Below are positions 56,852-64,000 of a stretch of DNA of 64,000 nucleotides, in pieces (the first letter of the stretch is position 1; each line of letters opens with the position of its first letter). The notes below the pieces were generated by a model. The model did not search any database, was not told where the DNA came from, and saw only the letters and a program-made list of their open reading frames with translations. Origin of the DNA: Solirubrobacteraceae bacterium (lineage in GTDB: Bacteria; Actinomycetota; Thermoleophilia; Solirubrobacterales; Solirubrobacteraceae); contig JADGPL010000004.1 of the NCBI GenBank assembly GCA_017882455.1, forward strand, positions 122,458 through 186,457, in the 5' to 3' direction. A program made the translations under genes and the position numbers.

Positions 56852-57858
56852 CTCCCGACGTTTCTCATGGAAGCCAGATGAGCTGCAGCGACGCCGTGCT
56901 TGTAGTGGTGCGCAGCGAGCCCGGGGTGTGGAGCCTGGAGGACGTCCTGCTCAGCGATCGTGACGCGCCGGTCATCGTGCTCACCCAATCTCAGGACACG
57001 CTCGAGCCCGTGCTGGCCCCAGAGAAGGTGCGCGCCGTGGCCGGCGAGGCCGCTGCGATCTACTACATGCCCGGCGACTACCTGCTCGAGCAGCTGCGCA
57101 GGACGCTTGGATCTGCGCTCGCGGTGAGCCGGGGGGCGGCCCGGACCTTCTGGCCCGGGCTATCGACCCGCAGCGACCCGGCGGATCATCCCCTCGTGCC
57201 GATCCTCGAGGGAGAGCTCGAAGTGGACGCGCTTGCGGAGTTTGCTCGCCAATTCGACTTGAGCCGGCCCGCGGTTCGCCAGGAGATCAGGCTGATCGAA
57301 GACGCACGCTCGGTGTTGCAGAGCGAGCTCGATGCTGCGGACAACGAGCTGCGCACGACAGCCGAGCAACTGCGCGACGCGAACATCGCGCGCCACGAGG
57401 CGCTCACGCGGGCAGAGCAGGCCGAGGACAGTCTCGGCTCCGACGGTCGACTGAGCGCGCGGAGCCTCGAGGAGGCTCTCCATGTCCTCATCACCAGAGA
57501 ATGGCTGCGGGCGTTCCTGCCCGCCGACCGCCACCGACACCCGCTCGGTGGCTATGTGCTCACTCCGCAGCTCCTTGCCGTCGTCGCGGTCGAGACAGGG
57601 TTCGCGAAGCACCGCATCGCCTGGGTGTGCGCGATGGTCGCCTCGGGGTATGCGTCGTTCCTCGCGGGTCTCGCGCCAGAGCGGCTGCTCACGGGCCCGG
57701 GCGGCCCCCAGCTCGAGCGCGCCGACGGCGCTCTGGGATGGCGCTGCACCATGAAGCGGGACATGCAAGGTTGCTCGTGGCTGCATTACTGGACCAGGCC
57801 CGATCAGACCGTGGAGTTCACAGACGTCGAGCATGGCGACGCTCCCGAGACGCCCTGA
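56848..57858 (+). CDS. Unknown coiled-coil protein paired with the HTH protein
   Basis: This 336-residue protein has an N-terminal alpha/beta-looking region (about 15-95, DAVLVVVRSEPGVWSLEDVL), a long coiled coil (about 150-210, EDARSVLQSELDAADNELRT) and a C-terminal part (about 220-330) with conserved-looking aromatic residues such as WRCTMKRDMQGCSWLHYWTR. No known family. The ATG overlaps the stop of the HTH gene. It has no membrane segments. It could sense a signal for, or oligomerise, the short HTH protein. Confidence 0.65.
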   Translation: MTPDVSHGSQMSCSDAVLVVVRSEPGVWSLEDVLLSDRDAPVIVLTQSQDTLEPVLAPEKVRAVAGEAAAIYYMPGDYLLEQLRRTLGSALAVSRGAARTFWPGLSTRSDPADHPLVPILEGELEVDALAEFARQFDLSRPAVRQEIRLIEDARSVLQSELDAADNELRTTAEQLRDANIARHEALTRAEQAEDSLGSDGRLSARSLEEALHVLITREWLRAFLPADRHRHPLGGYVLTPQLLAVVAVETGFAKHRIAWVCAMVASGYASFLAGLAPERLLTGPGGPQLERADGALGWRCTMKRDMQGCSWLHYWTRPDQTVEFTDVEHGDAPETP

Positions 57859-57895
57859 GGCGCACTGACCGTTCGCGGGCACCGGCGCTTCTGCG

Positions 57896-58315
57896 CTAGT
57901 CGGAGCGACTACCCCGATCGACGTCCAGCGCCCTCAACGCCTCCTCGCTCGACGCGTAGCCGATCGCGCGCAGGGCACGCCCGCCGCGAAACCAGGTGAC
58001 CCCGGCCCAGCGGAACTCGAGCGGCATCTGCGAGCGACCCCCGCGCCCGGACATGCAGAAGCGGGCCGCGACATAGTCATCGCCCGCAGCGAGGATCTCC
58101 TCCACCTCGTAGCTGGCGCCCTCGGCGAACACTTCGAACACATCGTTCATCCAGTCACGCAGGCCGATTGCGCCGTGGTACTGGTAGTCGGTGACCGCAC
58201 TGAGGCGGTTCACCATGCGAAAGCCCGGTGCCAAGAGCTCGTCGGGCACCTCCCGGGCATTGACCGCCTCGACCACGCGTCGGTGCGCCTCGAGATTGTG
58301 CCACCGGCCGGCCAT
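57896..58315 (-). CDS. NTF2-like (SnoaL/nuclear transport factor 2 fold) protein
   Basis: This ~139-residue protein fits the NTF2-like fold: NLEAHRRVVEAVNAREVPDE, GFRMVNRLSAVTDYQYHGAI, RDWMNDVFEVF, and VTWFRGGRALRAIGYASSEE. Such domains are enzymes or small-molecule binders of many kinds, so no reaction is assigned. The start is uncertain: ATG at 58315 is used, ATG at 58351 would add 12 residues. A 265-bp gap without visible genes lies upstream. Confidence 0.75.
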   Translation of the reverse strand: MAGRWHNLEAHRRVVEAVNAREVPDELLAPGFRMVNRLSAVTDYQYHGAIGLRDWMNDVFEVFAEGASYEVEEILAAGDDYVAARFCMSGRGGRSQMPLEFRWAGVTWFRGGRALRAIGYASSEEALRALDVDRGSRSD

Positions 58316-58616
58316 ACTCTGGGCATTCCCGCTCTGGCGCGGGCTAGTCATGCTCGAACCCGGCGAACGCCCAGAGGCCGGACGTTGCCGGGCTCGATCC
58401 CCGTGTTTCTCGAGGGGATTCCGAGCTGAGCCGGTGAGGGGCAGCGGCTGGCGGAGGGGAGTGCTCGCCGCTGCTCTCCGACGCGCGGGAGGCAGCGCGG
58501 TCATCGGCCAAGGCCTCCCTGTGCGCTCATACCCTCCCTTTCTCAGTCCCTTTGCCCTGTTAACGCTGAGACGACACGGAGGTTGGAAGGGGGGCGCCGG
58601 AATCGGCTGGGCTCGG

Positions 58617-60110
58617 CTAAGGCTTGCCGTGGGGTTCTTCGGCTTCGCTGTGGGCTTCTTCGTTCTTGCCGTGGGGTTCTTCGCTTTTGCCGTGCGGTTC
58701 TTCGTTCTTGCCGTGGGGTTCTTCGCTTTTGCCGTGCGGTTCTTCGTTCTTGCTGTGGGCTTCTTCGCTTTTGCCGTGCGGTTCTTCGTTCTTGCTGTGG
58801 GCTTCTTCGTTTTTGCCGTGGGGTTCTTCGCTTTTGCCGCTCCCTGGGCTCGATGCACTCTTGCCGTGCGCTTCTTCGCTCTTTCCGTGCTCGAACGTGC
58901 TTGCGGCGACGGCAGGCTTGCTGTTGATGGTGCTGTTCGTTGGCGCTGGGGGTGCCTGCTGAACTTCGACCCCGGAGTCGCGAGTCGGCGTCGTCTTGCC
59001 GGTAGGCATGCCCGTGTGGGGGACGGTCTGCAGCGCGACGCTCGTGGATGGGGCCGGCGCTGAGCGGGCGGGCGTTGCCGGCCGGACGGATGCTGCAAGT
59101 TGGAGCCGCGCGCCTGGGGACGAGCCCAGCGCCGGTATGGCCCGCGCTTCACGCGTCGCGGGAACGCTCAACAGGTGCGCTCCCACACTGGTTCCAGCCC
59201 CGAGGAAGGCTGCGCCCGCGAGCACCTTGACGAGGAGAGCCTTTACGCCGCCACCGCCGAGCTCGGCGGTGGTTGCTGCGACCGAGGAGCCGGCTGTGGC
59301 GCCCGCATACCCGCCGGCACCCGAGGACTTGCCGAGGGCGGCTTCGAGCGCCCGGCGCTTGAGCGCAAGCGAAGGCACCACGGGGAACAGGAGGCCGAGC
59401 TGGCGGCGCTGACGAGAGAGAGCATCTGCGTAGTCTCGACAGCCTGCGCACGAGCGCAGGTGGCGACGGAGATGGCTCTTCAGAAGCGCGGCGCCGCGCG
59501 CCGTGGCGAGCTCTTCACGGATCTCTCGACAGTCTGTGCCACGAGCGCGACGCTCGGATATGAGACTCGAGCGCGCTTGGAACACGTAGGACTTCACCTG
59601 CTCCGGGCGAACGCCCAGCAGCTCGGCGATCTCCGACTGGCTGAGGCCATGTAGCTCGGCGAGGACGAGCGCGGTCCGCTGGCGCTCGGGCAACTCCCGC
59701 ACGGCCAGGAGCACATGACGGAGGTCCTCTCTCTGCTCCAGCAGCGCGACAGGATCCTCCCGCTGGGCAACGGCCGCATCGACACCGCCTCCGGAGCGGC
59801 GTTGGCGCAGGATGCTCAGACAGGCATTACGAGCTATGGCGAACAGCCACGGACGTACGGTGATCGCCCGCTCGTCGGCGAGCAACGCCTCGTGGGCGGA
59901 GGCGAATGTGGCCTGGACCGCGTCTTCGGCGTCGTGGACCGAGTCGAGCATGTACCGGCAGAACGAGAGCAGCTCGACGGAGTGCCGGTCGTAGAGGATC
60001 TCGAAAGCTGTGGCATCGCCGCGTCGGATTTGCGACACCAGTCGATCGTCGGCCGCGAACCGCAGCCGGGGCCGAGATCCTCCGTGCAACCGCCGCTCCT
60101 GGGCACTCAT
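58617..60110 (-). CDS. ECF sigma factor fused to zinc-finger, membrane helix and repeat tail
   Basis: This 497-residue protein begins with sigma region 2 (about 22-95, FEILYDRHSVELLSFCRYML and AEDAVQATFASAHEAL) and region 4 (about 140-185, LVLAELHGLSQSEIAELLGV), so it is an ECF sigma factor. An anti-sigma-like zinc site follows (LRRHLRSCAGCRDYADAL, about 215-230), then one membrane helix (about 285-307) and an extracytoplasmic Ala/Pro/Thr-rich region. The C-terminus is a ~10-unit tandem repeat of seven residues (EEPHGKS, EEPHGKN, EEAHSKN). Sigma and anti-sigma functions may be joined in one chain, possibly activated by proteolysis. Confidence 0.88.
   Translation of the reverse strand: MSAQERRLHGGSRPRLRFAADDRLVSQIRRGDATAFEILYDRHSVELLSFCRYMLDSVHDAEDAVQATFASAHEALLADERAITVRPWLFAIARNACLSILRQRRSGGGVDAAVAQREDPVALLEQREDLRHVLLAVRELPERQRTALVLAELHGLSQSEIAELLGVRPEQVKSYVFQARSSLISERRARGTDCREIREELATARGAALLKSHLRRHLRSCAGCRDYADALSRQRRQLGLLFPVVPSLALKRRALEAALGKSSGAGGYAGATAGSSVAATTAELGGGGVKALLVKVLAGAAFLGAGTSVGAHLLSVPATREARAIPALGSSPGARLQLAASVRPATPARSAPAPSTSVALQTVPHTGMPTGKTTPTRDSGVEVQQAPPAPTNSTINSKPAVAASTFEHGKSEEAHGKSASSPGSGKSEEPHGKNEEAHSKNEEPHGKSEEAHSKNEEPHGKSEEPHGKNEEPHGKSEEPHGKNEEAHSEAEEPHGKP
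58624..58841. repeat. 21-bp tandem repeat encoding EExHxKx units
   Basis: About ten near-identical 21-bp units (for example ATTCTTCGTTCTTGCCGTG-like with small changes) encode the heptads EEPHGKS/N and EEAHSKN of the sigma protein tail. Such in-frame repeats can vary in copy number between strains. The last unit ends next to the stop codon. Confidence 0.88.
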
Positions 60111-60275
60111 GTTCTCTCCCGCCGATGTCCGACGCGCCCCGCGCGGCGCGTGAGGACGAGTTGGTGATCTACATCAAAGATCTGCGAACCTCGATCTTGC
60201 GCCCCACAAACTCAACATACGCAGTCTGTCTACAACACGCAAGCCAACGCCGAATCGCGCAGGTGTGGTGTCGGC

Positions 60276-60986
60276 GTGGGGGTGAAGGCGTGCCTCAACG
60301 GCGCACGCACGCGTGAGGAGCACCACGCGGTGCCGCTGACCGCGGCCGAGCTGGCACGCGATGCGCTGGCCGCCCGCCGCGCCGGAGCGTTCGCGGTACA
60401 CGTGCATCCGCGAGACGGGGCGGGAGCCGAGACGTTGGACGCAGCCGCCTGCGACGCTGCCCTCGCAGCGATTCGGGCCGCGGCGGGCGATCTCCCGGTC
60501 GGCCTCTCCACAGCCGAGGCGATCGAGCCTGACCCGTTCGCGCGTGCCTCCGCGATCGGAGCCTGGCGCAACCCTCCGGACTTCGTGTCGGTGAACGTGG
60601 GGGAGGTCGGTTGGGCCGGCACCATTCGTGCGGCGCTCCACGCGGGCATCGGTGTGGAGGCGGGCTTGAGCTCGCCGGCCGAGGCGAGCGAGCTAGCCGG
60701 CAGCCCGTTCGCCCACCGTCTCGTGCGAGCACTCGTCGAGGTCGACAGCGGCGTCGATGAGGCGCGAGCAATCGCCGAGCTCGTTCCCCAAGGCGTGGCA
60801 CAGCTCTGGCATGGCTCTGGCGTGCGCACGTGGGAGATCCTGCTGGCGGGCGCCGCGGCCGGCCATGACGTACGCGTGGGGCTGGAGGACGTCCTCGTGC
60901 TGCCGGGTGGTCGCGACGCAACCGGTAACGCTGAGCTCATCGAGTGCGCAGTGGCGCTCACCCAGCAGCCGGGCGAGCCGCTGTAA
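60276..60986 (+). CDS. BKACE-family (DUF849) beta-keto acid cleavage enzyme
   Basis: This 236-residue TIM-barrel protein matches the beta-keto acid cleavage enzyme family: ACLNGARTREEHHAVPLTAA at the start, AFAVHVHPRDGAG (zinc-binding HxH), and VGLEDVLVLPGG near the end. The family converts beta-keto acids with acetyl-CoA to CoA thioesters and acetoacetate. It is shorter than the usual 270-310 residues, as are some actinobacterial members. The GTG at 60276 precedes the NGAR motif by seven codons. The substrate is unknown. Confidence 0.85.
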   Translation: MGVKACLNGARTREEHHAVPLTAAELARDALAARRAGAFAVHVHPRDGAGAETLDAAACDAALAAIRAAAGDLPVGLSTAEAIEPDPFARASAIGAWRNPPDFVSVNVGEVGWAGTIRAALHAGIGVEAGLSSPAEASELAGSPFAHRLVRALVEVDSGVDEARAIAELVPQGVAQLWHGSGVRTWEILLAGAAAGHDVRVGLEDVLVLPGGRDATGNAELIECAVALTQQPGEPL

Positions 60987-61011
60987 GGCCAGGCGGCGCG
61001 GCGACCAAGGT

Positions 61012-61541
61012 CTTCATCTGACGGCGCCAACAACCCCCACTTGACAAACCACTCTCCATATCAAGCTCGGCGGCGATCGTGTCGGTCTCGATGAGCTCGC
61101 CGGCCTGCAGCTGATGAACGGCCCTCCGTGTGATCGTGGCCGCCTGACGTTTGCGCGATTCGGATACCCACCAGGGGTACGGCAGGCGCTCGATGTCGTT
61201 GCCCTGGATGTTGCGAGTGTGGTTGACGGTTGGCGCTCCACGATCCATCAGCAGCATCCGCAGCCCGCCATCGTCTTGATCGTGAGGAACGTGTCCGAGC
61301 AGATGAACGCCACCGTTCCGCCGGGTGCGAGCTCGTCCAGCGCCTTCGCGATGAAGAACGAGCAGGTCTCCTTCTTGAGCTTCGCGCCCCAGTAGCCGCC
61401 ATAGCGTCGATCGAGCTCATCCTCGATGTGCCGGTCGAACGTGCCGCCGAAGGGTGGGTTTCCGATGATCGCTCCGAAGCGATGCGTCCCGAGGTCGAAC
61501 CGGAAGTGCTGGGAGCGTGCGCGCTCAGCGTGCCGGCTCAA
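61012..61541 (-). pseudogene. Frameshifted N6-adenine DNA methyltransferase remnant
   Basis: On the minus strand the first part (61541 to about 61255) encodes IIGNPPFGGTFDRH, with the NPPF catalytic motif of N6-adenine methyltransferases, then ELAPGGTVAFICSDTFLTIK. A frameshift near 61255 moves the continuation (GLRMLLMDRGAPTVNHTR, then GNDIERLPYPWWVSESRKR) to another frame, ending TIAAELDME. The N-terminal SAM-binding part is missing upstream and some sequence between the two parts may also be deleted. It is a relic, perhaps of a type IIG or BREX-like methylase. Confidence 0.78.
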
Positions 61542-61765
61542 TTCTCAGTCCGGTCTGCTCGATCGGCGCGTTGCCATCCAATCGCGCGACGCCTGCCGTC
61601 ATGTCCTCATTGCGCTGGCGTCGTGAGTGCAAGAGGCGGGATGCGTAGGAAACCCCGCTACAACTCTGGAGGCGCTGGTTGAGGCGCTGCTTGATCCCGT
61701 CTCTCGGCGCGCTCGAAGGCTAGCGCTGACGCCCCCCGCGAGTAGAGCAGTCCCGGCATCTGCGG

Positions 61766-62011
61766 TCACGGGCGCGGTTCTCCGCGCCTCGTCGCCGGTG
61801 CCATCGTCACAGTCATGCCGCTGTGGTAGGCGTAGTCGAGAGCTATATAGAGGACGTCGGGCTCGCTGGCGAAGCCCTTGACGGTCATGATGACCTCATC
61901 GGCTGAGCTACGGCGAGCGTCGCTGACGGCCTTGACGAACTCGTTGGCTTTGTGGTCGCGCAAGTAGACCACGCGGTCTTCTTGGTTGGCTGGAAGGTAT
62001 TCGGAGGCCAT
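61766..62011 (-). CDS. Unknown small protein
   Basis: An 81-residue frame begins MASEYLPANQEDRVVYLRDH and continues with ADEVIMTVKGFASEPDVLYI and YAYHSGMTVTMAP. The sequence has balanced composition and looks like an alpha/beta fold, unlike arginine-rich shadow frames. No family is recognised. It lies between two mobile-element relics and may be carried by them. No clear Shine-Dalgarno precedes the ATG at 62011. Confidence 0.5.
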   Translation of the reverse strand: MASEYLPANQEDRVVYLRDHKANEFVKAVSDARRSSADEVIMTVKGFASEPDVLYIALDYAYHSGMTVTMAPATRRGEPRP

Positions 62012-62083
62012 GCGTCCACTATCCGCTGAGCTCGTGGCGCTTGTCAAGGTATGCCCCTCCAGACGGCGGTCCGAGACTCAAGA

Positions 62084-62320
62084 GGTCTGAGGATATGGAC
62101 TTCGTGGCTGAACATGGTCGAGATCTTCTTCTCAAAGCTCACCGACAAGGCTATCCGCCGTGGGATCTTCCACAGCGTCCCCGCCCTGATCGACGCGATC
62201 GAGACCTACCTCGCCGCCCACAACGAGAACCCCGAGCCGTTTCAGTGGAGCGCCACAGCAGAACAAATCCTCGAAAAGGTCCGCCGCGGCCGCGTCACAC
62301 TCAACGCAATCACCAACTAA
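62084..62320 (+). pseudogene. IS630-family transposase, 3' remnant
   Basis: The frame encodes the C-terminal end of an IS630 DDE transposase: SWLNMVEIFFSKLTDKAIRR, then GIFHSVPALIDAIETYLAAH and WSATAEQILEKVRRGR. The text NMVEIFF holds the final acidic residue of the DDE triad. The first two Asp and the helix-turn-helix are missing. Only about 75 residues are left of roughly 350, so this is an inactive end of an element. Confidence 0.85.
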
Positions 62321-62350
62321 AACCGAGACAGACCACTAGCTACTTCCTGC

Positions 62351-62376
62351 GAGAGCGTCAGATTAACTGTGTAAGC
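62351..62376 (+). repeat. Left terminal inverted repeat of the IS256 element
   Basis: Terminal repeat with GCGTCA and ACTGTGTAAGC, matching the right end in about 19 of 26 positions. Confidence 0.75.
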
Positions 62377-62428
62377 GGGTTTCTTGGTTAAGTGTAACAG
62401 TGACTCCGTGGGTGTCAACCAGTGACGG

Positions 62429-63856
62429 TCAGTTTGCAGTGTCGGGGACGCGGTCGCCGAAGTGAATCTTGAACGCGAGTAGCGCTGTCGTCCAGTTCCG
62501 GGTTCGTGTCCATTGCGGGACGGCGTTCTGCAGGGCGAGGTAGACGAGCTTGCGGGCGGCGTCCTCGCTGGGGAAGCTGCCCTTCGTCTTGATCGCCTTG
62601 CGTAGCTGGCGGTTGAGCGCCTCGATCGCGTTCGTGGTGTAGATCACGCGACGGACCTCTGGTGGGAACGCGAGGAACGGTGTCACGTGCTCCCATGCGT
62701 TCAGCCAGGCCTGGGTGATCACGGGGAACCGTTTGCCCCACTTCTCGTCGAAGGCCTCGAGCTCGGCGTGCGCCTGGTCGGCGTCCACAGCGGTGTAGAT
62801 CGGCTTGAGGTCGCGGGCGACTTGCTCGCGCTCGCGGCGCGGCACGTACTTCAGTGACGCGCGGATCAGATGGACGATGCATGTTTGGACGGTCGTCTTG
62901 GGGAAGATCGCCTCGATCGCCTCTGGGAACCCGCTCAGCCCGTCGACACATGCGATCAGGATGTCCTGCACCCCGCGGGTCTTCAGGTCGGTGAGGACCT
63001 GCATCCAGAACTTCGCGCCCTCGGTCTCCTGAAACCACATGCCGAGCACGTCGCGGTCGCCGTCGAGAGTCACGCCCAAGGCGAGGTACAGCGCGCGGCG
63101 CTGCACCGTGCCGCCCTCGCGGATCTTCAGGACCATGCAGTCCAGGAACACGATCGGGTAGATGTCCTCCAGCGGCCGCTTGGCCCAGTCGCGCACGTCG
63201 TCCATGACCCCATCCGTGACACGGGAGATGAGGTCGCGGCTGACGTTCACGCCGTAGATCTCCTGAAGGTGCGCGGAGATATCCCGGGTCGAGAGCCCAC
63301 GGCTGTAGAGCGCGAGGATCTTTTCGTCGAACCCGACGAACCGGCGCTGGCGCTTCTTGACGATCTTTGGCTGGAAACTGCCGTCCCGGTCACGGGGAGC
63401 GTCGACCTGAACCTTCCCGTGCTCAGTGATCAACGTCTTCGGCGTCGTGCCGTTGCGCTGATTCCCGGCGCCACCGGGCGGCTCACAATGCGGCCCATAG
63501 CCCACATGCTCGGTCAGCTCGACCTCCATCGCCCGCTCCACCAGCCGCTTGGTCAGATCGGCTAGCAGCCCGCCGGGCCCGGCGATCTCCTCCTCCGTGC
63601 TCGCACCGGCGAGCAGCTCATCGATCAGCTCATCGCTGATCCGGCCAGACGGCATCCTCAAAGCTTGCCGCACACGGCGGCGGCCACCGGCACGATCGAC
63701 GGCCTCATCGACCAGATCCGGCGAGAGCGACGGGGGGTCCGCGACGGGCGCGCCGCCGCCGGTCCACTCCGGTCGCCCTACGGGCTCCCTACGCTCCCCG
63801 GCAGCGGGGAACACCAGCTCCTGCGACTCCATCCGATCCTGCGTAGTAGTAGGCAT
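62429..63856 (-). CDS. IS256-family (mutator) transposase
   Basis: This 475-residue transposase has the family layout: LADLTKRLVERAMEVELTEH, RNGTTPKTLITEHGKVQVDA, a first Asp in YPIVFLDCMVLKI, second in IACVDGLSGFPEAIEAIFP, the C/H text TCIVHLIRASLKYVP and a final Glu in YTTNAIEALNRQLRKAIK. No frameshift is seen, so it is probably active. A longer N-terminal portion (about 60 residues) precedes the usual start. Confidence 0.95.
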   Translation of the reverse strand: MPTTTQDRMESQELVFPAAGERREPVGRPEWTGGGAPVADPPSLSPDLVDEAVDRAGGRRRVRQALRMPSGRISDELIDELLAGASTEEEIAGPGGLLADLTKRLVERAMEVELTEHVGYGPHCEPPGGAGNQRNGTTPKTLITEHGKVQVDAPRDRDGSFQPKIVKKRQRRFVGFDEKILALYSRGLSTRDISAHLQEIYGVNVSRDLISRVTDGVMDDVRDWAKRPLEDIYPIVFLDCMVLKIREGGTVQRRALYLALGVTLDGDRDVLGMWFQETEGAKFWMQVLTDLKTRGVQDILIACVDGLSGFPEAIEAIFPKTTVQTCIVHLIRASLKYVPRREREQVARDLKPIYTAVDADQAHAELEAFDEKWGKRFPVITQAWLNAWEHVTPFLAFPPEVRRVIYTTNAIEALNRQLRKAIKTKGSFPSEDAARKLVYLALQNAVPQWTRTRNWTTALLAFKIHFGDRVPDTAN

Positions 63857-63875
63857 AGCGATCTCTTTCGCTCGT

Positions 63876-63901
63876 GCCTACACAGTTCCTATGACACTCC
63901 C
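63876..63901 (-). repeat. Right terminal inverted repeat of the IS256 element
   Basis: Mirror of the left end; contains GCCTACACAGTT and GACACTCCC. Target duplication CTTCCTGC follows directly. Confidence 0.75.
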
Positions 63902-64000
63902 CTTCCTGCGGAAAAAGTAGGGGTGTTGGGGGGCTTGTTCTGTCCGGTCTGATCGCCAGAATGTCCTGTAAATGAGTGGGTTTCTGGTCGAAGGGGGTCG

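Larger units (their letters stand above)
62343..63909. mobile_element. IS256-family insertion sequence with 8-bp target duplication
   Basis: The element spans 62351-63901. Its ends are imperfect inverted repeats of 26 bp: GAGAGCGTCA-GATTA-ACTG... at 62351 and GGGAGTGTCA-TAGGA-ACTG... at 63901 on the other strand, sharing ACTGTGTA and the outer GTCA. CTTCCTGC at 62343-62350 is repeated at 63902-63909 as the target duplication, the size typical of IS256. One intact transposase gene fills the element. The intact ends and duplication suggest a recent insertion. Confidence 0.9.

Noticed and set aside
58352..58616. GGGCTCGATCCCCG near 58390 as the T-arm of a tRNA
   Set aside because: No acceptor, D-arm or anticodon stem could be placed around it.
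58624..58841. Regular repeats suggesting a CRISPR array
   Set aside because: The units are 21 bp, directly adjacent without unique spacers, and lie in frame in a coding sequence.
57896..59152. A long minus-strand frame with KKPTARTKN repeats overlapping the sigma gene tail
   Set aside because: It is the 21-bp repeat read in another frame; only its last 139 codons, after 58315, form a real NTF2-like protein.
63911..64000. Last 90 bases of the window
   Set aside because: No gene or motif is visible; possibly the continuation of the relic zone.

Overview
The window is very GC-rich DNA from a bacterium that fits the deep-branching actinobacterial class Thermoleophilia (Solirubrobacterales-like). 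This placement is an inference from the gene set: a WhiG/FliA-type sigma factor, actinobacterial RodA and LCP proteins, a MptB-like GT-C mannosyltransferase, a complete hopanoid operon and many c-di-GMP proteins. No rRNA, tRNA or CRISPR array was found. Genes are tightly packed, often with 4-nt overlaps. Many first genes of transcription units have a TAnnnT box 6-8 nt before the start codon and no Shine-Dalgarno, which suggests leaderless mRNAs.

Layout. 1-4.6 kb: the 3' end of a sigma factor, three abutting perfect palindromes, a SHOCT membrane protein, an EF-G-like GTPase, two unknown proteins and an RNase H. 4.6-9.8 kb: an LCP cell-wall ligase, a RodA/FtsW glycosyltransferase, an EAL protein and an SDR. 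9.8-14.7 kb: an aldehyde dehydrogenase and a GT-C glycosyltransferase operon. 14.8-21.6 kb: a hopanoid operon shc-hpnC-hpnD-hpnE-hpnG-hpnH, which covers squalene synthesis, cyclisation and the first side-chain steps. 21.6-25.3 kb: a flippase-like protein, then a fluoride riboswitch driving two crcB genes and a protein with three fused DUF190 domains. 25.4-28.9 kb: a secreted TAP-like hydrolase, an HxlR regulator, dtd and a truncated EAL remnant.

28.9-42.2 kb is the most unusual part. Two paralogous gene sets face away from a central GH114 glycosidase gene. Each has an OmpR-type two-component system, an ApbE flavin transferase, a ferric-reductase-like haem membrane protein and small single-pass proteins carrying the motif GxDPAL after the membrane segment. 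The left set also has an HtrA protease and the right set a ferredoxin. Five stretches of the left set carry direct repeats related to CTGAGAG at 11-bp spacing, which look like binding sites of its response regulator. I read this as an extracytoplasmic flavin/haem electron-transfer system that may be undescribed.

42-50 kb: a thioesterase, a GGDEF-EAL protein, a small secreted metzincin, a LuxR-type regulator, an ice-binding-like (DUF3494) protein, an L,D-transpeptidase and an M32 carboxypeptidase. 50-56.3 kb: an XRE regulator, a DUF2600 terpene synthase and a PadR/ABC-exporter operon. 56.4-61 kb: an HTH/coiled-coil pair, an NTF2-like protein, a membrane-tethered ECF sigma factor with a 21-bp tandem-repeat tail, and a BKACE-family enzyme. 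61-64 kb is decayed mobile DNA: a frameshifted N6-methyltransferase, an IS630 remnant and an intact IS256-family element with an 8-bp target duplication.
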